From the NCBI RefSeq assembly GCF_026719705.1, contig NZ_JAPPRR010000001.1, positions 124,001-188,000 of the forward strand: a stretch of 64,000 nt of DNA. The letters are read 5' to 3'. A program made the translations under genes and the position numbers. This document shows positions 12,087 through 21,137 of this stretch, piece after piece. The stretch is from Pseudokordiimonas caeni. Lineage in GTDB: Bacteria; Pseudomonadota; Alphaproteobacteria; Sphingomonadales; Kordiimonadaceae. Under the pieces are notes generated by a model. That model did not search any database. It was given only the letters and a program-made list of their open reading frames with translations, and was not told the origin of the DNA. The stretch's first letter is position 1, and every line of letters starts with the position of its first letter.

Positions 12087-12737
12087 ATGATGAAGAAGTT
12101 TATTGTTGGGGCGTTTGCAGCAGCCATGCTGAGCGTCAGCGCCCAAGCCGCAACAACGATGGAATTTGTGCCGCCGAGCGATACTGTCGGTATGATATAT
12201 TCGACGAATTCCAACGACGGTTACGCCAATGGTCGTGGCGTCGTGTTCGAGATGGCGAGCGATTTCGAGCTTTTCAGTGTCGGGCTCTTTCAGGATCTGA
12301 CGGGCGTCGACCTTTCCTGGGAACTGACACTTGCACCTGTCGGTACAGGATATGTCGGTGGCGGCAGCGTGGTTCAGTCCGGGGGTGGCAATGTGACGAC
12401 AAGTGGCCTCGAGTGGGTCGAGTTCAACTTCTCGCCGCTGACGCTCCTTGCCGGTAACATTTATCACCTGAACTTCGTGTTCAACGACAGTTCGAATCAG
12501 AATTTCTTCTATAGCCAGTATAATGACGGCAATACTCAGGCGTATGACGACGGCATTTTCCTGAATATCGACGGGACGCAGGAAGCTGAAACCAGCAATT
12601 ATGTCCTCCCCGGTATCCGGCTGAATGGCGGAATCGCATCGGGCATCCCGGAGCCTGCGACCTGGCTGATGATGATCATGGGCTTTGGCCTCGTTGGTAT
12701 CGCATCGCGCCGCCGCACGGGTGCACTGGCACTCTGA
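12087..12737 (+). CDS. PEP-CTERM exported protein, copy 1
   Basis: A 216-residue protein with a Sec signal peptide (MMKKFIVGAFAAAMLSVSAQA) and a C-terminal sorting tag: IPEPATW, a hydrophobic stretch, then RRR. Such tags are recognised by exosortase (XrtA/EpsH type), which removes them during export of surface or matrix proteins; no exosortase gene is in the window. The ectodomain (about 22-185) is beta-rich and homologous to that of the gene at 13985: both contain GRGV.FEMA.DF.LFS.GLF. The ribosome site AGGGAGACT precedes the ATG. The biological role is unknown. Confidence 0.88.
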   Translation: MMKKFIVGAFAAAMLSVSAQAATTMEFVPPSDTVGMIYSTNSNDGYANGRGVVFEMASDFELFSVGLFQDLTGVDLSWELTLAPVGTGYVGGGSVVQSGGGNVTTSGLEWVEFNFSPLTLLAGNIYHLNFVFNDSSNQNFFYSQYNDGNTQAYDDGIFLNIDGTQEAETSNYVLPGIRLNGGIASGIPEPATWLMMIMGFGLVGIASRRRTGALAL

Positions 12738-12796
12738 GCGCCAGTCCGTACTGAAAATGCGCCTGCCACCCAATGTGGCGGGCGCGTTCTTTTTTG
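12643..12796 (+). repeat. Shared 3' module, copy A (sorting tag + terminator)
   Basis: This 154-bp segment covers the PEP-CTERM tag, stop codon and terminator of the first PEP-CTERM gene and is nearly identical to 13546-13699. Within it 52 bp (12699-12750) match 13602-13653 exactly, crossing the stop codon into non-coding DNA. Confidence 0.9.
12754..12796 (+). terminator. Terminator of PEP-CTERM gene 1
   Basis: GCGCCTGCCAC pairs with GTGGCGGGCGC (one G-T wobble) around a five-base loop, and a T-rich run follows. Confidence 0.9.
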
Positions 12797-13004
12797 TGGG
12801 GCCTGGCCGGCCCCGGCGGGGGCGGGTGCGACCGTTCGTTCTGTCTAAACTTCTTTGCAATTCTGGATAGTTTGATACTCTCGACGTGCGGTGGCAGTCA
12901 TCGTGGTCCGCCCGAGGGGCAGACGGGACTGGGTTTCCCGGTCGCTTTTTCATGTTCAGTTCCGGGTTTCAGGTTCCATACAGCTTGTACGGCAGGAGGC
13001 TCTC

Positions 13005-13640
13005 ATGAAGAGACAATGTACGGGTTTGTTTGCGATGCTTGTCCTGAGTGTTTCGTCCGGCGCCGCCAACGCCAGCGCCATCGTCCTCGATTTCGAGGGC
13101 GTCGGGGATCTGGTGGATGTCGCGGATTTCTATGATGCCGCCTATGGCATCACATTTGGTGACGGCGCGACAGTCTTCACCGATACCGATGCCGGCGGGT
13201 CCGGCCTTTTTGCCAATGAGCCGTCGCCGGACACCATCGTCTATTTCGACCCACTCGGATCGGCGGTGATGAATGTGGCCGGTGGCTTCGATACCGCTTT
13301 TTCCTTTTATTACACAAGTATCTCTGACGGCTTGGTATCGATCTATGACGGGCTTGATGGCACGGGCAACCAGCTTGCCACAATCGTGCTTGGCCCGACA
13401 GCGGCAGGCCCCGGCGATCCGACCGGCGGTGATAATTTCGGCACCTGGCTATTCACGGGCACCGCCTTTGCCGGGACGGCAATGTCGGTTGATTTCTCGG
13501 GCGCCACCAACACGGTGGGCTTCGACAATATTACCCTTGGCGCCAGCATCCCGGAGCCGGCCACCTGGCTGATGATGATTATGGGCTTTGGTCTGGTCGG
13601 CATCGCATCGCGCCGCCGCACGGGTGCACTGGCACTCTGA
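13005..13640 (+). CDS. PEP-CTERM exported protein, copy 2 (different ectodomain)
   Basis: A 211-residue protein with signal peptide (MKRQCTGLFAMLVLSVSSGAANA) and a C-terminal PEP-CTERM tag, IPEPATWLMMIMGFG, with RRR after the hydrophobic stretch. The last 32 residues equal those of the preceding gene, but the ectodomain is unrelated in sequence. It has LDFEGVGD... and SFYYTSISDGLVSIYDGLDGTG, like the jelly-roll adhesion-like ectodomains common in this class. The ATG at 13005 has AGGAGG seven bases upstream, so the longer open frame from 12891 is not used. Processing needs an exosortase encoded elsewhere. Confidence 0.88.
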   Translation: MKRQCTGLFAMLVLSVSSGAANASAIVLDFEGVGDLVDVADFYDAAYGITFGDGATVFTDTDAGGSGLFANEPSPDTIVYFDPLGSAVMNVAGGFDTAFSFYYTSISDGLVSIYDGLDGTGNQLATIVLGPTAAGPGDPTGGDNFGTWLFTGTAFAGTAMSVDFSGATNTVGFDNITLGASIPEPATWLMMIMGFGLVGIASRRRTGALAL

Positions 13641-13699
13641 GCGCCAGTCCGTAATGAAAAACGCGCCTGCCACCCGGTGTGGTGGGCGCGTTCTTTTTT
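13546..13699 (+). repeat. Shared 3' module, copy B (sorting tag + terminator)
   Basis: Second copy of the module at 12643-12796. It differs at a handful of mostly synonymous positions in the coding part and in the terminator loop. The match ends upstream where the ectodomain begins. Confidence 0.9.
13657..13699 (+). terminator. Terminator of PEP-CTERM gene 2
   Basis: CGCGCCTGCCAC pairs with GTGGTGGGCGCG around a short loop, followed by TTCTTTTTT. It is part of the duplicated module. Confidence 0.9.
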
Positions 13700-13722
13700 C
13701 AGGAATGAGGAATGGGGGTCAA

Positions 13723-13747
13723 GGGCGGCTTTGCCGCCCCTTTTCTT
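13723..13747 (+). terminator. Second, unrelated terminator-like hairpin
   Basis: GGGCGGC-ttt-GCCGCCC is followed by CTTTTCTTT, about 25 bp after the first terminator. The remainder of the 344-bp gap to 13984 is AT-rich from about 13850 and should hold the promoter of the next gene. Confidence 0.75.
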
Positions 13748-13984
13748 TGTCTGCGCCCAAGCGTCACTTCACCCGATTCTCCTTCCCGTATCGTGCCGGA
13801 TGGCGCGCCGAGATATCTGCTGGCCGTGGTTCTTGCATCATAAATGGCGGAAACCCTAGGCTCTATATGACCTGGTTAATATAAACTTAATGTTTATTGA
13901 TATTCGGCATAAATGCAGAATATTAGAGATAACGGCAATAATGCTGAATAGGGCGACAGGCGAGAAACGCGAAGGAACAATCTC

Positions 13985-14626
13985 ATGAAAACCCTCCTCA
14001 AAGGGCTGCTTGCTGCGGCAGTTCTCAGTTTTGGTGCCAATGCGGCAAACACCTATGAATTCACCCCGCCGAACGATCCCGCAGGGTCGGTAACGGGCGA
14101 AGAATCGAACGGATTTTTCGGTTATGGCCGCGGGGTCTTTTTTGAAATGGCCGATGATTTCGACCTTTTCAGCATCGGGCTCTTTTCCGATTTCACGAAC
14201 GTCAATGTCCTTTGGGACATCATGGAAGTGACCCAGTATAACCGCGCGCTCGGCGGCACGCCCCTTCGGTCGGGCAGCAGCATCGTCTCAACCGACGGGC
14301 TTGGCTGGGTCGATTTTAACGTCGTCCCGCTGACGCTGGAGGCCGGGCACGCCTACCATGTGAATTTCAAATTCTATACGGCCGCCAATCAGGTGTTCAC
14401 TCATTATGAGGGCAATCTCCCGCCCTATGACGACGGCATCTTCCACAATATCAACGGTACGATGGGCTATATGCCCGAGGTGCCGGCGATGCCGGCGATC
14501 CGCCTGACGGGCGAAGGCGGGGTCATGCCGGGTATCCCGGAACCTGCTACCTGGCTCCTCTTCATTCTCGGCTTCGGGATGGCGGGCATTGTGTCGCGCC
14601 GCCGCGCGGGTGTGCTCGCGGTCTGA
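13985..14626 (+). CDS. PEP-CTERM exported protein, copy 3
   Basis: A 213-residue protein with signal peptide (MKTLLKGLLAAAVLSFGANA) and a C-terminal tag IPEPATWLLFILGFG followed by RRR. Its ectodomain is homologous to the first copy (YEFTPPNDPAG, GYGRGVFFEMADDFDLFSIGLF, then W.DFNVVPLTLEAGHAYHVNF) but has diverged, as has its tag. Ribosome site GAAGGAACAATCTC precedes the ATG. It follows an AT-rich promoter region and ends at its own terminator, so the three genes look independently transcribed. Function is unknown; a surface or matrix protein is likely. Confidence 0.87.
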   Translation: MKTLLKGLLAAAVLSFGANAANTYEFTPPNDPAGSVTGEESNGFFGYGRGVFFEMADDFDLFSIGLFSDFTNVNVLWDIMEVTQYNRALGGTPLRSGSSIVSTDGLGWVDFNVVPLTLEAGHAYHVNFKFYTAANQVFTHYEGNLPPYDDGIFHNINGTMGYMPEVPAMPAIRLTGEGGVMPGIPEPATWLLFILGFGMAGIVSRRRAGVLAV

Positions 14627-14645
14627 GCGATCTGCTCTGCAGAAT

Positions 14646-14691
14646 GAAAAACGCGCCCGCCAAGGATGGTGGCGGGCGCGTTTGCTTTTTT
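14646..14691 (+). terminator. Terminator of PEP-CTERM gene 3
   Basis: CGCGCCCGCCA pairs with TGGCGGGCGCG around a short loop, with TTTGCTTTTTT after it. It resembles the terminators of copies 1 and 2 in design and sequence. Confidence 0.9.
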
Positions 14692-14997
14692 CAGGAACAC
14701 AATGATCAGGAGGTCAGGATCCGGGCCGTCTGATGAAGGCAGGGCTGGTCGGTCCTGCATCCCCTGAGATCCTCGCTGTCGCATGCTCGGGCCCGTCCTG
14801 CCACGGGGAGAATATCGTCTGCAGGAGCAAGGCCGAGGGCCATGCGAGCCCAAAAATTGCTTGGGCTTTGGAAGAGGGTGACTTTTTTCGTCATTTTGCT
14901 TCTCCGCTGTCGCTATAAGCCTTATTTACTATGGAAAAGCGATGGCTCGCAAATTCGTACATTTAAGACTTAGCCTTAACATATCTAAGGAAAGATC
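14692..14997. other. Gene-free stretch of about 306 bp
   Basis: I see no convincing gene between the third PEP-CTERM terminator and the LysR gene. The last 100 bp are AT-rich and probably hold the LysR-gene promoter. Confidence 0.5.
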
Positions 14998-15906
14998 ATG
15001 GAATACCGGCTTCGCACCCTTTCGGGCCTTCTGGCGTTCGAGGCAGCAGCCCGCCATGGCAGCCTGACGGCCGCCGCGCAGGAGCTGGCCCGCACGCAAT
15101 CGGCGGTCAGCCAGCAGGTGAAGGGGCTGGAGGAAGAGATCGGCCTGCCGCTTTTCGTGCGCCGCCCGCGCGAGGTGACGTTGACGCCTGCCGGGCGCTG
15201 CCTTGCTGATGTGGTGACCGCTTCACTTGGGGCAATCAATCACAAAATCGATGAATTGAGGCGGCGGGCAGAGCCGAACGTGATCCGCCTCACCGTCTAT
15301 CATTCCTTCGCTGTCAACTGGCTGATCCCGCGGTTGCCGAATTTCGGCGTGCGGCGGCCTGAGCTTGATGTGCGTATCGGTGCGGACGACCGGAAGCTTG
15401 ATCTGATCGCCGGTGGCTTTGATCTGGCGATCCGCGGTGTGCGGCGCGGCCAGCCGGCACCGCAGGGCAGCGCCCTGATGCGCGGCGAAGTCATGATCCC
15501 CGTTTATTCCCCCGCCCTGTCGCCGGACACCGAGATCACCGCCGATGACATGCGGCACTACCCGCTTCTGCGGGAAGAAGATCGTTCCTTGTGGCAGGAA
15601 TGGCTGGATCTCAACGGTCAGCCAGGGCCGGCTGTCCTGTCGGGCAAGGCTTACAGTCACACCGGGCTTCTGGTGCAGGCGGCGATGGTCGGGGCTGGCA
15701 TCGCGCTCGTTCCCGTTGCCATCGCAGCCGAGGCGCTGAAAGCCGGTCGGCTGTGCTGCGTGCGCGGCCAGCATCCAGATAGCGGCTATATGGTCCACAT
15801 TGTGGTTGCCGAAGACCCGGTGCCGGAGAAGGTGGCGGCGTTCGTAGACTGGTTCCAGGACGAGATGCAGTTGATGGACGAAGAAATGCGGGCCTTTATC
15901 GAGTAA
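14998..15906 (+). CDS. LysR-family regulator (GcvA-like)
   Basis: A 302-residue LysR-type regulator. The N-terminal helix-turn-helix (about residues 5-65: LSGLLAFEAAARHGSLTAAA, then QSAVSQQVKGLEEEIGLPLF) is followed by a linker helix and a periplasmic-binding-like effector domain (about 95-295). The start (MEYRLRTLSGL) and the domain character (VNWLIPRLPNF, then DLAIRGVRRG) are of the GcvA/AmpR subgroup. No divergent partner gene is adjacent, so the target is unclear. AAGGAAAGATC before the ATG serves as ribosome site. Confidence 0.9.
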   Translation: MEYRLRTLSGLLAFEAAARHGSLTAAAQELARTQSAVSQQVKGLEEEIGLPLFVRRPREVTLTPAGRCLADVVTASLGAINHKIDELRRRAEPNVIRLTVYHSFAVNWLIPRLPNFGVRRPELDVRIGADDRKLDLIAGGFDLAIRGVRRGQPAPQGSALMRGEVMIPVYSPALSPDTEITADDMRHYPLLREEDRSLWQEWLDLNGQPGPAVLSGKAYSHTGLLVQAAMVGAGIALVPVAIAAEALKAGRLCCVRGQHPDSGYMVHIVVAEDPVPEKVAAFVDWFQDEMQLMDEEMRAFIE

Positions 15907-16015
15907 GGCACTGCTGTCCTATTGCAGTTGTGGCACCACCCACTATCCTTGTAAGGAACACCGCTTCAATGGGTATGAACAAGGCTTCCGGGCAATCGCC
16001 GGGACGGGGGAACGG

Positions 16016-17914
16016 GTGCTAAGTCCGCAGTTTCTGGATGATCTGAAGCATCGCTTCACGCTTTCGGACGTGATCGGGCGCAGCGTGCGACTCGTGCGGC
16101 GCGGGCGCGAGCATACCGGTCTTTGCCCTTTCCATAATGAAAAGTCGCCGTCTTTCACAGTGAACGACCAGAAAGGTTTCTACCATTGCTTCGGCTGTGG
16201 CGCCCACGGCAGCGTCATCGATTTCGTGATGAACACGCAAGGACTGGAGTTCATGGAGGCGATCAACACGCTTGCGGCGGAAGCGGGCGTGGAGGTGCCG
16301 AAACTGACGCAGGCCGAAGCCGAACGCTCCAAGGAGCGCGCCTCATTGTCCGAGGTCATGCAGACGGTGGCCGACTGGTACGCCACCCAGCTGCGCGGGC
16401 AGGTGGGGCGCGCGGCTTATGATTATGTGAAGGGCCGGGGGCTGACGGACGCCACCATCGACCGCTACGGCCTTGGCTACGCTCCCGAGGGCCGCACCAG
16501 CCTGAAGGAAGCGATGCGGGCGCGCGGTATCCCCGAAGACCAGCTTGTTGAAACCGGCATGCTGATCGTGCCGGAAGGCGGCGGCGAAACCTATGACCGC
16601 TTCCGCGACCGGGTGATGTTCCCGATTGGCGACCGGCAGGGCCGCATCATTGCCTTCGGTGGCCGGGCGCTTTCGAAGGACGCCAAGGCCAAATATCTGA
16701 ACAGCCCTGAAACGACCATCTTCCACAAGGGGGCCACCCTTTATAACTGGGCGAATGCCCGCGCCGCCGCCCACAAGACCGGCCAAGTGCTGGTGGTGGA
16801 AGGCTATATGGATGTGATCGCGCTCGGTCAGGCCGGGATTGACGAGGCCGTCGCCCCGCTTGGCACTGCGCTTACCGAGGAACAGATTTCGCACCTCTGG
16901 CATATGGCGGACGAACCTGTGCTCGCCTTCGATGGCGACAAGGCAGGTTTCCGCGCGGCCGAACGCGCAATGGAGCGCGCCCTGCCACTGCTGCGCCCCG
17001 GCAAGTCGCTCCGGTTCGTGATGCTGCCCGAAGGCGAAGACCCGGACACGCTAGTCCAGAAAGAGGGTCGCGGTGCTATCGAGCGTCTGGTCGACAAGGC
17101 AGAACCGCTTGTCAGCATGCTCTGGCGCACGCTTACGGACGGCGTGCCCGCCGACACACCGGAACGCCGGGCAGGGCTTGAAAAGGAAATCTTCGTGCGG
17201 CTGGCCGATATTGCCGACGAGAATGTAAAGACGCTCTACCAGAAAGACTTTCGCAACCGGCTGTATGAAAAGTTCCGCCCGCAACGGCCGGAACGTCAGT
17301 CCTATGGCGGGGGTGGATATGGCGGGCAGGGGCGGAAGGGTTTCACCCGCGCGCCGCTTGCCACGGGGCTGCTTTCCCGCACGCGGATCGGGGCCGGGCG
17401 TGGGGCAGGGCCAGTGACCGACCGGCTTGAAAAGATCCTTGTCCTCACGCTTGTCAATCATCCCGAGCTTCTGGTGCGTTATGAAGAAGACCTCGCGCAT
17501 ATGGAATTCTCGGTGCCGGGGCTTGACGCCATCAGGAACCTTCTCCTAGACATGGCGGCTTCCGGCGCCCCCCTTGACCGGGAGACGGTGACAACCCATC
17601 TATCGGGACGTGAGGAGGCCGGGGTCGTGCGGACGCTGATGGGCGAAGCTGGCCTCAGGAGCGACTGGTTTGCCTTTGACGCGGCGGCTTTATCGGATGC
17701 CCAGACGGGTTTCGAGCATAGCCTGTCGCGCTATCGGCATATCACCATCGCCTGGAAGGATTACCGGCAGGCCGAAGCCGACTATGCGGCCGACATGACA
17801 GAGGAAAATCATCGGCGGTTTGTGGCCGCGCAGGAGATTTTCCGCTCACTTGAGGAACGTGAAGCCTCGATCGCAGGTTACGGCCTCGAATCAAATAAGG
17901 TGCGCACGCTCTGA
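16016..17914 (+). CDS. dnaG: DNA primase
   Basis: A 632-residue primase of usual length. The N-terminal CHC2 zinc-binding domain has Cys37, His40, Cys58 and Cys61 (CPFH...HCFGC). The TOPRIM catalytic core follows at about 260-345 (VVEGYMDVIAL, then LAFDGDKAG), and the C-terminal helicase-binding domain at about 480-632. A Gly-rich linker (YGGGGYGGQGRKG, about 423-435) joins them. The start is GTG at 16016 with a GGGGGAA ribosome site. It lies 45 bp upstream of rpoD, forming the classical macromolecular-synthesis pair. Confidence 0.97.
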   Translation: MLSPQFLDDLKHRFTLSDVIGRSVRLVRRGREHTGLCPFHNEKSPSFTVNDQKGFYHCFGCGAHGSVIDFVMNTQGLEFMEAINTLAAEAGVEVPKLTQAEAERSKERASLSEVMQTVADWYATQLRGQVGRAAYDYVKGRGLTDATIDRYGLGYAPEGRTSLKEAMRARGIPEDQLVETGMLIVPEGGGETYDRFRDRVMFPIGDRQGRIIAFGGRALSKDAKAKYLNSPETTIFHKGATLYNWANARAAAHKTGQVLVVEGYMDVIALGQAGIDEAVAPLGTALTEEQISHLWHMADEPVLAFDGDKAGFRAAERAMERALPLLRPGKSLRFVMLPEGEDPDTLVQKEGRGAIERLVDKAEPLVSMLWRTLTDGVPADTPERRAGLEKEIFVRLADIADENVKTLYQKDFRNRLYEKFRPQRPERQSYGGGGYGGQGRKGFTRAPLATGLLSRTRIGAGRGAGPVTDRLEKILVLTLVNHPELLVRYEEDLAHMEFSVPGLDAIRNLLLDMAASGAPLDRETVTTHLSGREEAGVVRTLMGEAGLRSDWFAFDAAALSDAQTGFEHSLSRYRHITIAWKDYRQAEADYAADMTEENHRRFVAAQEIFRSLEEREASIAGYGLESNKVRTL

Positions 17915-17959
17915 TGTGCTATAGGTGCGATTCGCACCTGCTTTTTGGAGATTTAACGG

Positions 17960-20191
17960 ATGGCACGGGACACGACTCAGGACGAAACTAAGGAAAGCGG
18001 CCGCGACGATTCGGGTGGCAGCCCCCTTAATGACGTCTCCGAGGCCGCCGTCAAGAAGATGATCGCCCGCGCGAAAGAGCGCGGCTACATCTCGTATGAC
18101 GAACTGAATGCTACCCTGCCGACCGACGAAATGTCGTCCGAGCGGATCGAGGACATCATGACGATGCTCTCGGAAATGGGCATCAATGTGATCGACGGCG
18201 ACGAACCCGACGAGGGTGAGGACGGCGAGCGCGCTGCCGACGACGATGACGACGAGGCCGAAGAAACGCTCGACGCGGATACCAGCTCCAGCGACGACGA
18301 CGACGAATTCAAGACGACCGACAAGAAGGAAGCGGGCGACCGCACCGACGATCCCGTGCGCATGTATCTGCGCGAGATGGGCTCGGTCGAACTTCTGTCG
18401 CGCGAGGGTGAGATTGCCATCGCCAAGCGGATCGAGGCCGGCCGCGCCACGATGATCGAAGGGCTGTGCATGAGCCCGCTGACATTCCAGGCGATCATCA
18501 CCTGGGCCGAGCGCCTTGAAGCCGAAGACATGCTCCTGCGCGACATCATCGACCTTGAAGCCACCATCGGCAAGGAGCCGGGGGCGGCCGAGCTTGAAGG
18601 CGAGGAAGGCGGCGATGCGACTGCCGAGCCCGCCGTCAAGGATGAAAAGGCCGAAGCCGAGGCCCGCAAGAAAGCCGAAGAAGCCAAGAAGGCCGAGGAA
18701 GCTCGCAAGGCTGAAAAGGAAAAGGCCGAGAAGGAAAAAGCTGAACGCGAGAAAGCCAAGGCTGCTGCGAAGGCCCAGAAGGCTGCCGCGCGCAAGGCTC
18801 GTTCCTCGGACGATGACGACGACGATGAAGACCTCGACGACGATGACTATCTCGAAGACGAGGAAGAAGAGGAAAGTGCCGAGGAGGAGCAAGCCGAGGA
18901 AGAGGATGACGAGGACGAAGGCGCCATGTCGCTTTCGGCCATGGAAAGCCACCTCAAGCCCGAAACCATTGCCAAGTTCCAGGCGATCACCGCGACCTAC
19001 AAGAAATATGCGAAGCTGCAGGAAGCCCGTCTTGCCGCAGCGGCGCAAAGCGAAGACCTTTCCTCCCCGCAGGAAAAGCGTTTCGCCAAGCTTCGCGAGG
19101 AACTGATCGGCATGGTCAGCGCCGTGAAGTTCAACGCTGTTCGTATCGAAGAGCTGGTGGATGAACTTTACGGCCTGAACAAGCGCCTGATGAGCCTTTC
19201 CGGCCGTCTGCTGCGTCTGGCCGAAAGCCACAAGGTCAGCCGTCAGGCCTTCCTTGAAGAATATGAAGGCAACGAGCTTGAAGAAGGCTGGGCCGACCGC
19301 GTGGCCGGCCTCAAGGGCCGCGGCTGGGCGGCGTTCGTCTCGGACGAGCGCGACGCCATCAACAATATCCGCGACCAGATCAGCGATATCGTTGGCCAGT
19401 CCGGCCTGCATGTCGTTGAATTCCGCAAGATCGTTCGGACGGTGCAGAAGGGCGAGAAAGAAGCCCGCATCGCCAAGAAGGAAATGGTGGAGGCCAACCT
19501 CCGCCTCGTGATCTCGATCGCGAAGAAATATACGAACCGTGGCCTGCAATTCCTCGATCTCATTCAGGAAGGTAACATCGGTCTGATGAAGGCCGTGGAC
19601 AAGTTCGAGTACCGCCGCGGTTACAAGTTCTCGACCTACGCCACTTGGTGGATCCGGCAGGCGATCACCCGCTCGATCGCCGATCAGGCGCGCACCATCC
19701 GTATCCCGGTCCATATGATCGAGACGATCAACAAACTGGTCCGCACCGGTCGCCAGATGCTGCACGAGATCGGCCGCGAGGCGACGCCGGAGGAACTGGC
19801 CGAGCGTCTTTCGATGCCGCTCGAAAAGGTTCGCAAGGTCATGAAGATCGCGAAAGAGCCGATCTCCCTCGAAACCCCGATCGGGGACGAGGAAGACAGC
19901 CACCTCGGCGACTTCATCGAAGACAAGAACGCCATTCTGCCGGTGGATGCGGCGATCCAGTCGAACTTGCGCGAAACCACCACGCGGGTTCTGGCATCGC
20001 TCACCCCGCGTGAGGAGCGCGTCCTTCGCATGCGTTTCGGTATCGGTATGAACACCGACCACACGCTTGAAGAGGTTGGCCAGCAATTCTCGGTAACGCG
20101 TGAACGTATCCGCCAGATCGAGGCGAAAGCGCTGAGGAAACTGAAGCACCCGAGCCGGTCGCGTCAGCTCAGAAGCTTCCTCGACACCTGA
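17960..20191 (+). CDS. rpoD: Primary sigma factor RpoD with enlarged low-complexity insert
   Basis: A 743-residue housekeeping sigma-70. Region 1.1 is at about 26-80 ([19 protein letters not shown]) and region 1.2 at 130-160 ([21 protein letters not shown]). Regions 2-4 occupy about 495-743, including [17 protein letters not shown] and the helix-turn-helix [20 protein letters not shown]. Between regions 1.2 and 2 the non-conserved region carries an unusual block: about 55 residues of Lys/Glu/Ala repeats (227-281), then about 38 nearly all-acidic residues (283-320). A second acidic patch lies at 81-116. It is longer than typical alphaproteobacterial RpoD. The start is the ATG after TTTGGAGATTTAACGG. 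Confidence 0.97.
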   Translation: MARDTTQDETKESGRDDSGGSPLNDVSEAAVKKMIARAKERGYISYDELNATLPTDEMSSERIEDIMTMLSEMGINVIDGDEPDEGEDGERAADDDDDEAEETLDADTSSSDDDDEFKTTDKKEAGDRTDDPVRMYLREMGSVELLSREGEIAIAKRIEAGRATMIEGLCMSPLTFQAIITWAERLEAEDMLLRDIIDLEATIGKEPGAAELEGEEGGDATAEPAVKDEKAEAEARKKAEEAKKAEEARKAEKEKAEKEKAEREKAKAAAKAQKAAARKARSSDDDDDDEDLDDDDYLEDEEEEESAEEEQAEEEDDEDEGAMSLSAMESHLKPETIAKFQAITATYKKYAKLQEARLAAAAQSEDLSSPQEKRFAKLREELIGMVSAVKFNAVRIEELVDELYGLNKRLMSLSGRLLRLAESHKVSRQAFLEEYEGNELEEGWADRVAGLKGRGWAAFVSDERDAINNIRDQISDIVGQSGLHVVEFRKIVRTVQKGEKEARIAKKEMVEANLRLVISIAKKYTNRGLQFLDLIQEGNIGLMKAVDKFEYRRGYKFSTYATWWIRQAITRSIADQARTIRIPVHMIETINKLVRTGRQMLHEIGREATPEELAERLSMPLEKVRKVMKIAKEPISLETPIGDEEDSHLGDFIEDKNAILPVDAAIQSNLRETTTRVLASLTPREERVLRMRFGIGMNTDHTLEEVGQQFSVTRERIRQIEAKALRKLKHPSRSRQLRSFLDT

Positions 20192-20198
20192 GGCGAGC

Positions 20199-21137
20199 AT
20201 GCTGAACGCCGTGACAAAATCTGATGGGAGGGGGCGCCGCTGGCGCTCCCTTCTGTGCTTTCTGGGTCTCGCCGCTGTTAGCCTGCCGGCTTTTGCCGAC
20301 CCTTCCGCGCCGGCCCTGCACCGTGACCGTTACGGACGCTTCAATGTGGAAACCACGGTAAACGGCCGCGAAGGTTTCCTGTTCCTTGTGGATACGGGCG
20401 CCAGCCGCACGACGGTTTACAGGAGCCTTGCGGCAGATCTCGGCCTTCGTTCGCTGCCGCGCACGCAAACCATCGTCACGGCGACGGGCACGCAGGAAAG
20501 CCTTGTCTATCCCATCGCCTCGATCACTGCCTTCGGCCGCACCTTGCGGCCCGGCCAGATGGCGGCCTTGCCGGAACGGGCAAGCGGGCGTCTCGCTGGC
20601 GTGCTCGGGATCGATATCCTGCGCGGCGCGATGATCGAATTTGATGTGAAGAAGCCTGCTGGCCGCCTGCTGCCGCCGGGCTCTGCGCCAGGTGACGGCA
20701 GCTGGGTGCGGGTCGATGGCCGCCCTGTCGGCTATGGCTCGCTGGCGCTTGAGGTGGTGGTGGACGGTGTCACCATCCCCGCCTTCATTGATACAGGCGC
20801 AGGCCTCAGCGTCTTCAACCCGCCCGCTGGCAAAGCGCTCGGGAAAGGCAGTCTGGTCCTCAACAAGAATGGCAAGCCGCGCCGCACGCCGGGCATCAGC
20901 GCGGGAGCGGGCAATATTTCCGGCCTGCTGCGCGATGTGGGTGAACTCAGGATCGGCGACCATAAGGTGGCAGCCGTGCGTGTGACGGAAGCCGACCTGC
21001 CGGTGTTTGATCTGTTCGGTGCCAGTGAATTCCCGGCCATGATTCTGGGGATGGATATCCTCTCCAAGCAGGATTTCGCCGTGGACCTTGGCCATTGGCG
21101 CCTGTGGATCCGCCCGCCCGCTCAGAAGCAGGATTAG
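20199..21137 (+). CDS. Two-lobed retropepsin-like aspartic protease, exported
   Basis: A 312-residue protein with a signal peptide or anchor (about 17-34: LLCFLGLAAVSLPAFA). It has two aspartic-protease lobes: the first with FLVDTGASRTTVY near residue 65 and the second with AFIDTGAGLSVFN near residue 200. Each is followed by a G-x-DIL motif (LGIDIL, LGMDIL). Two D-T-G motifs in one chain give a complete active site without dimerisation. It starts 7 bp after rpoD, so it is probably in the same transcript, and its stop overlaps the convergent flagellin-like gene by 4 bp. The physiological substrate is unknown. Confidence 0.85.
   Translation: MLNAVTKSDGRGRRWRSLLCFLGLAAVSLPAFADPSAPALHRDRYGRFNVETTVNGREGFLFLVDTGASRTTVYRSLAADLGLRSLPRTQTIVTATGTQESLVYPIASITAFGRTLRPGQMAALPERASGRLAGVLGIDILRGAMIEFDVKKPAGRLLPPGSAPGDGSWVRVDGRPVGYGSLALEVVVDGVTIPAFIDTGAGLSVFNPPAGKALGKGSLVLNKNGKPRRTPGISAGAGNISGLLRDVGELRIGDHKVAAVRVTEADLPVFDLFGASEFPAMILGMDILSKQDFAVDLGHWRLWIRPPAQKQD

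Noticed and set aside
14733-14918. Small open frame in the gap before the LysR gene
   Set aside because: No ribosome site, no recognisable features and no sign of selection on codons.
17891-20200. Open frame of 769 codons on the minus strand opposite rpoD
   Set aside because: It mirrors rpoD almost exactly, arises from GC-rich third positions and charged repeats, and has no ribosome site or recognisable domain.
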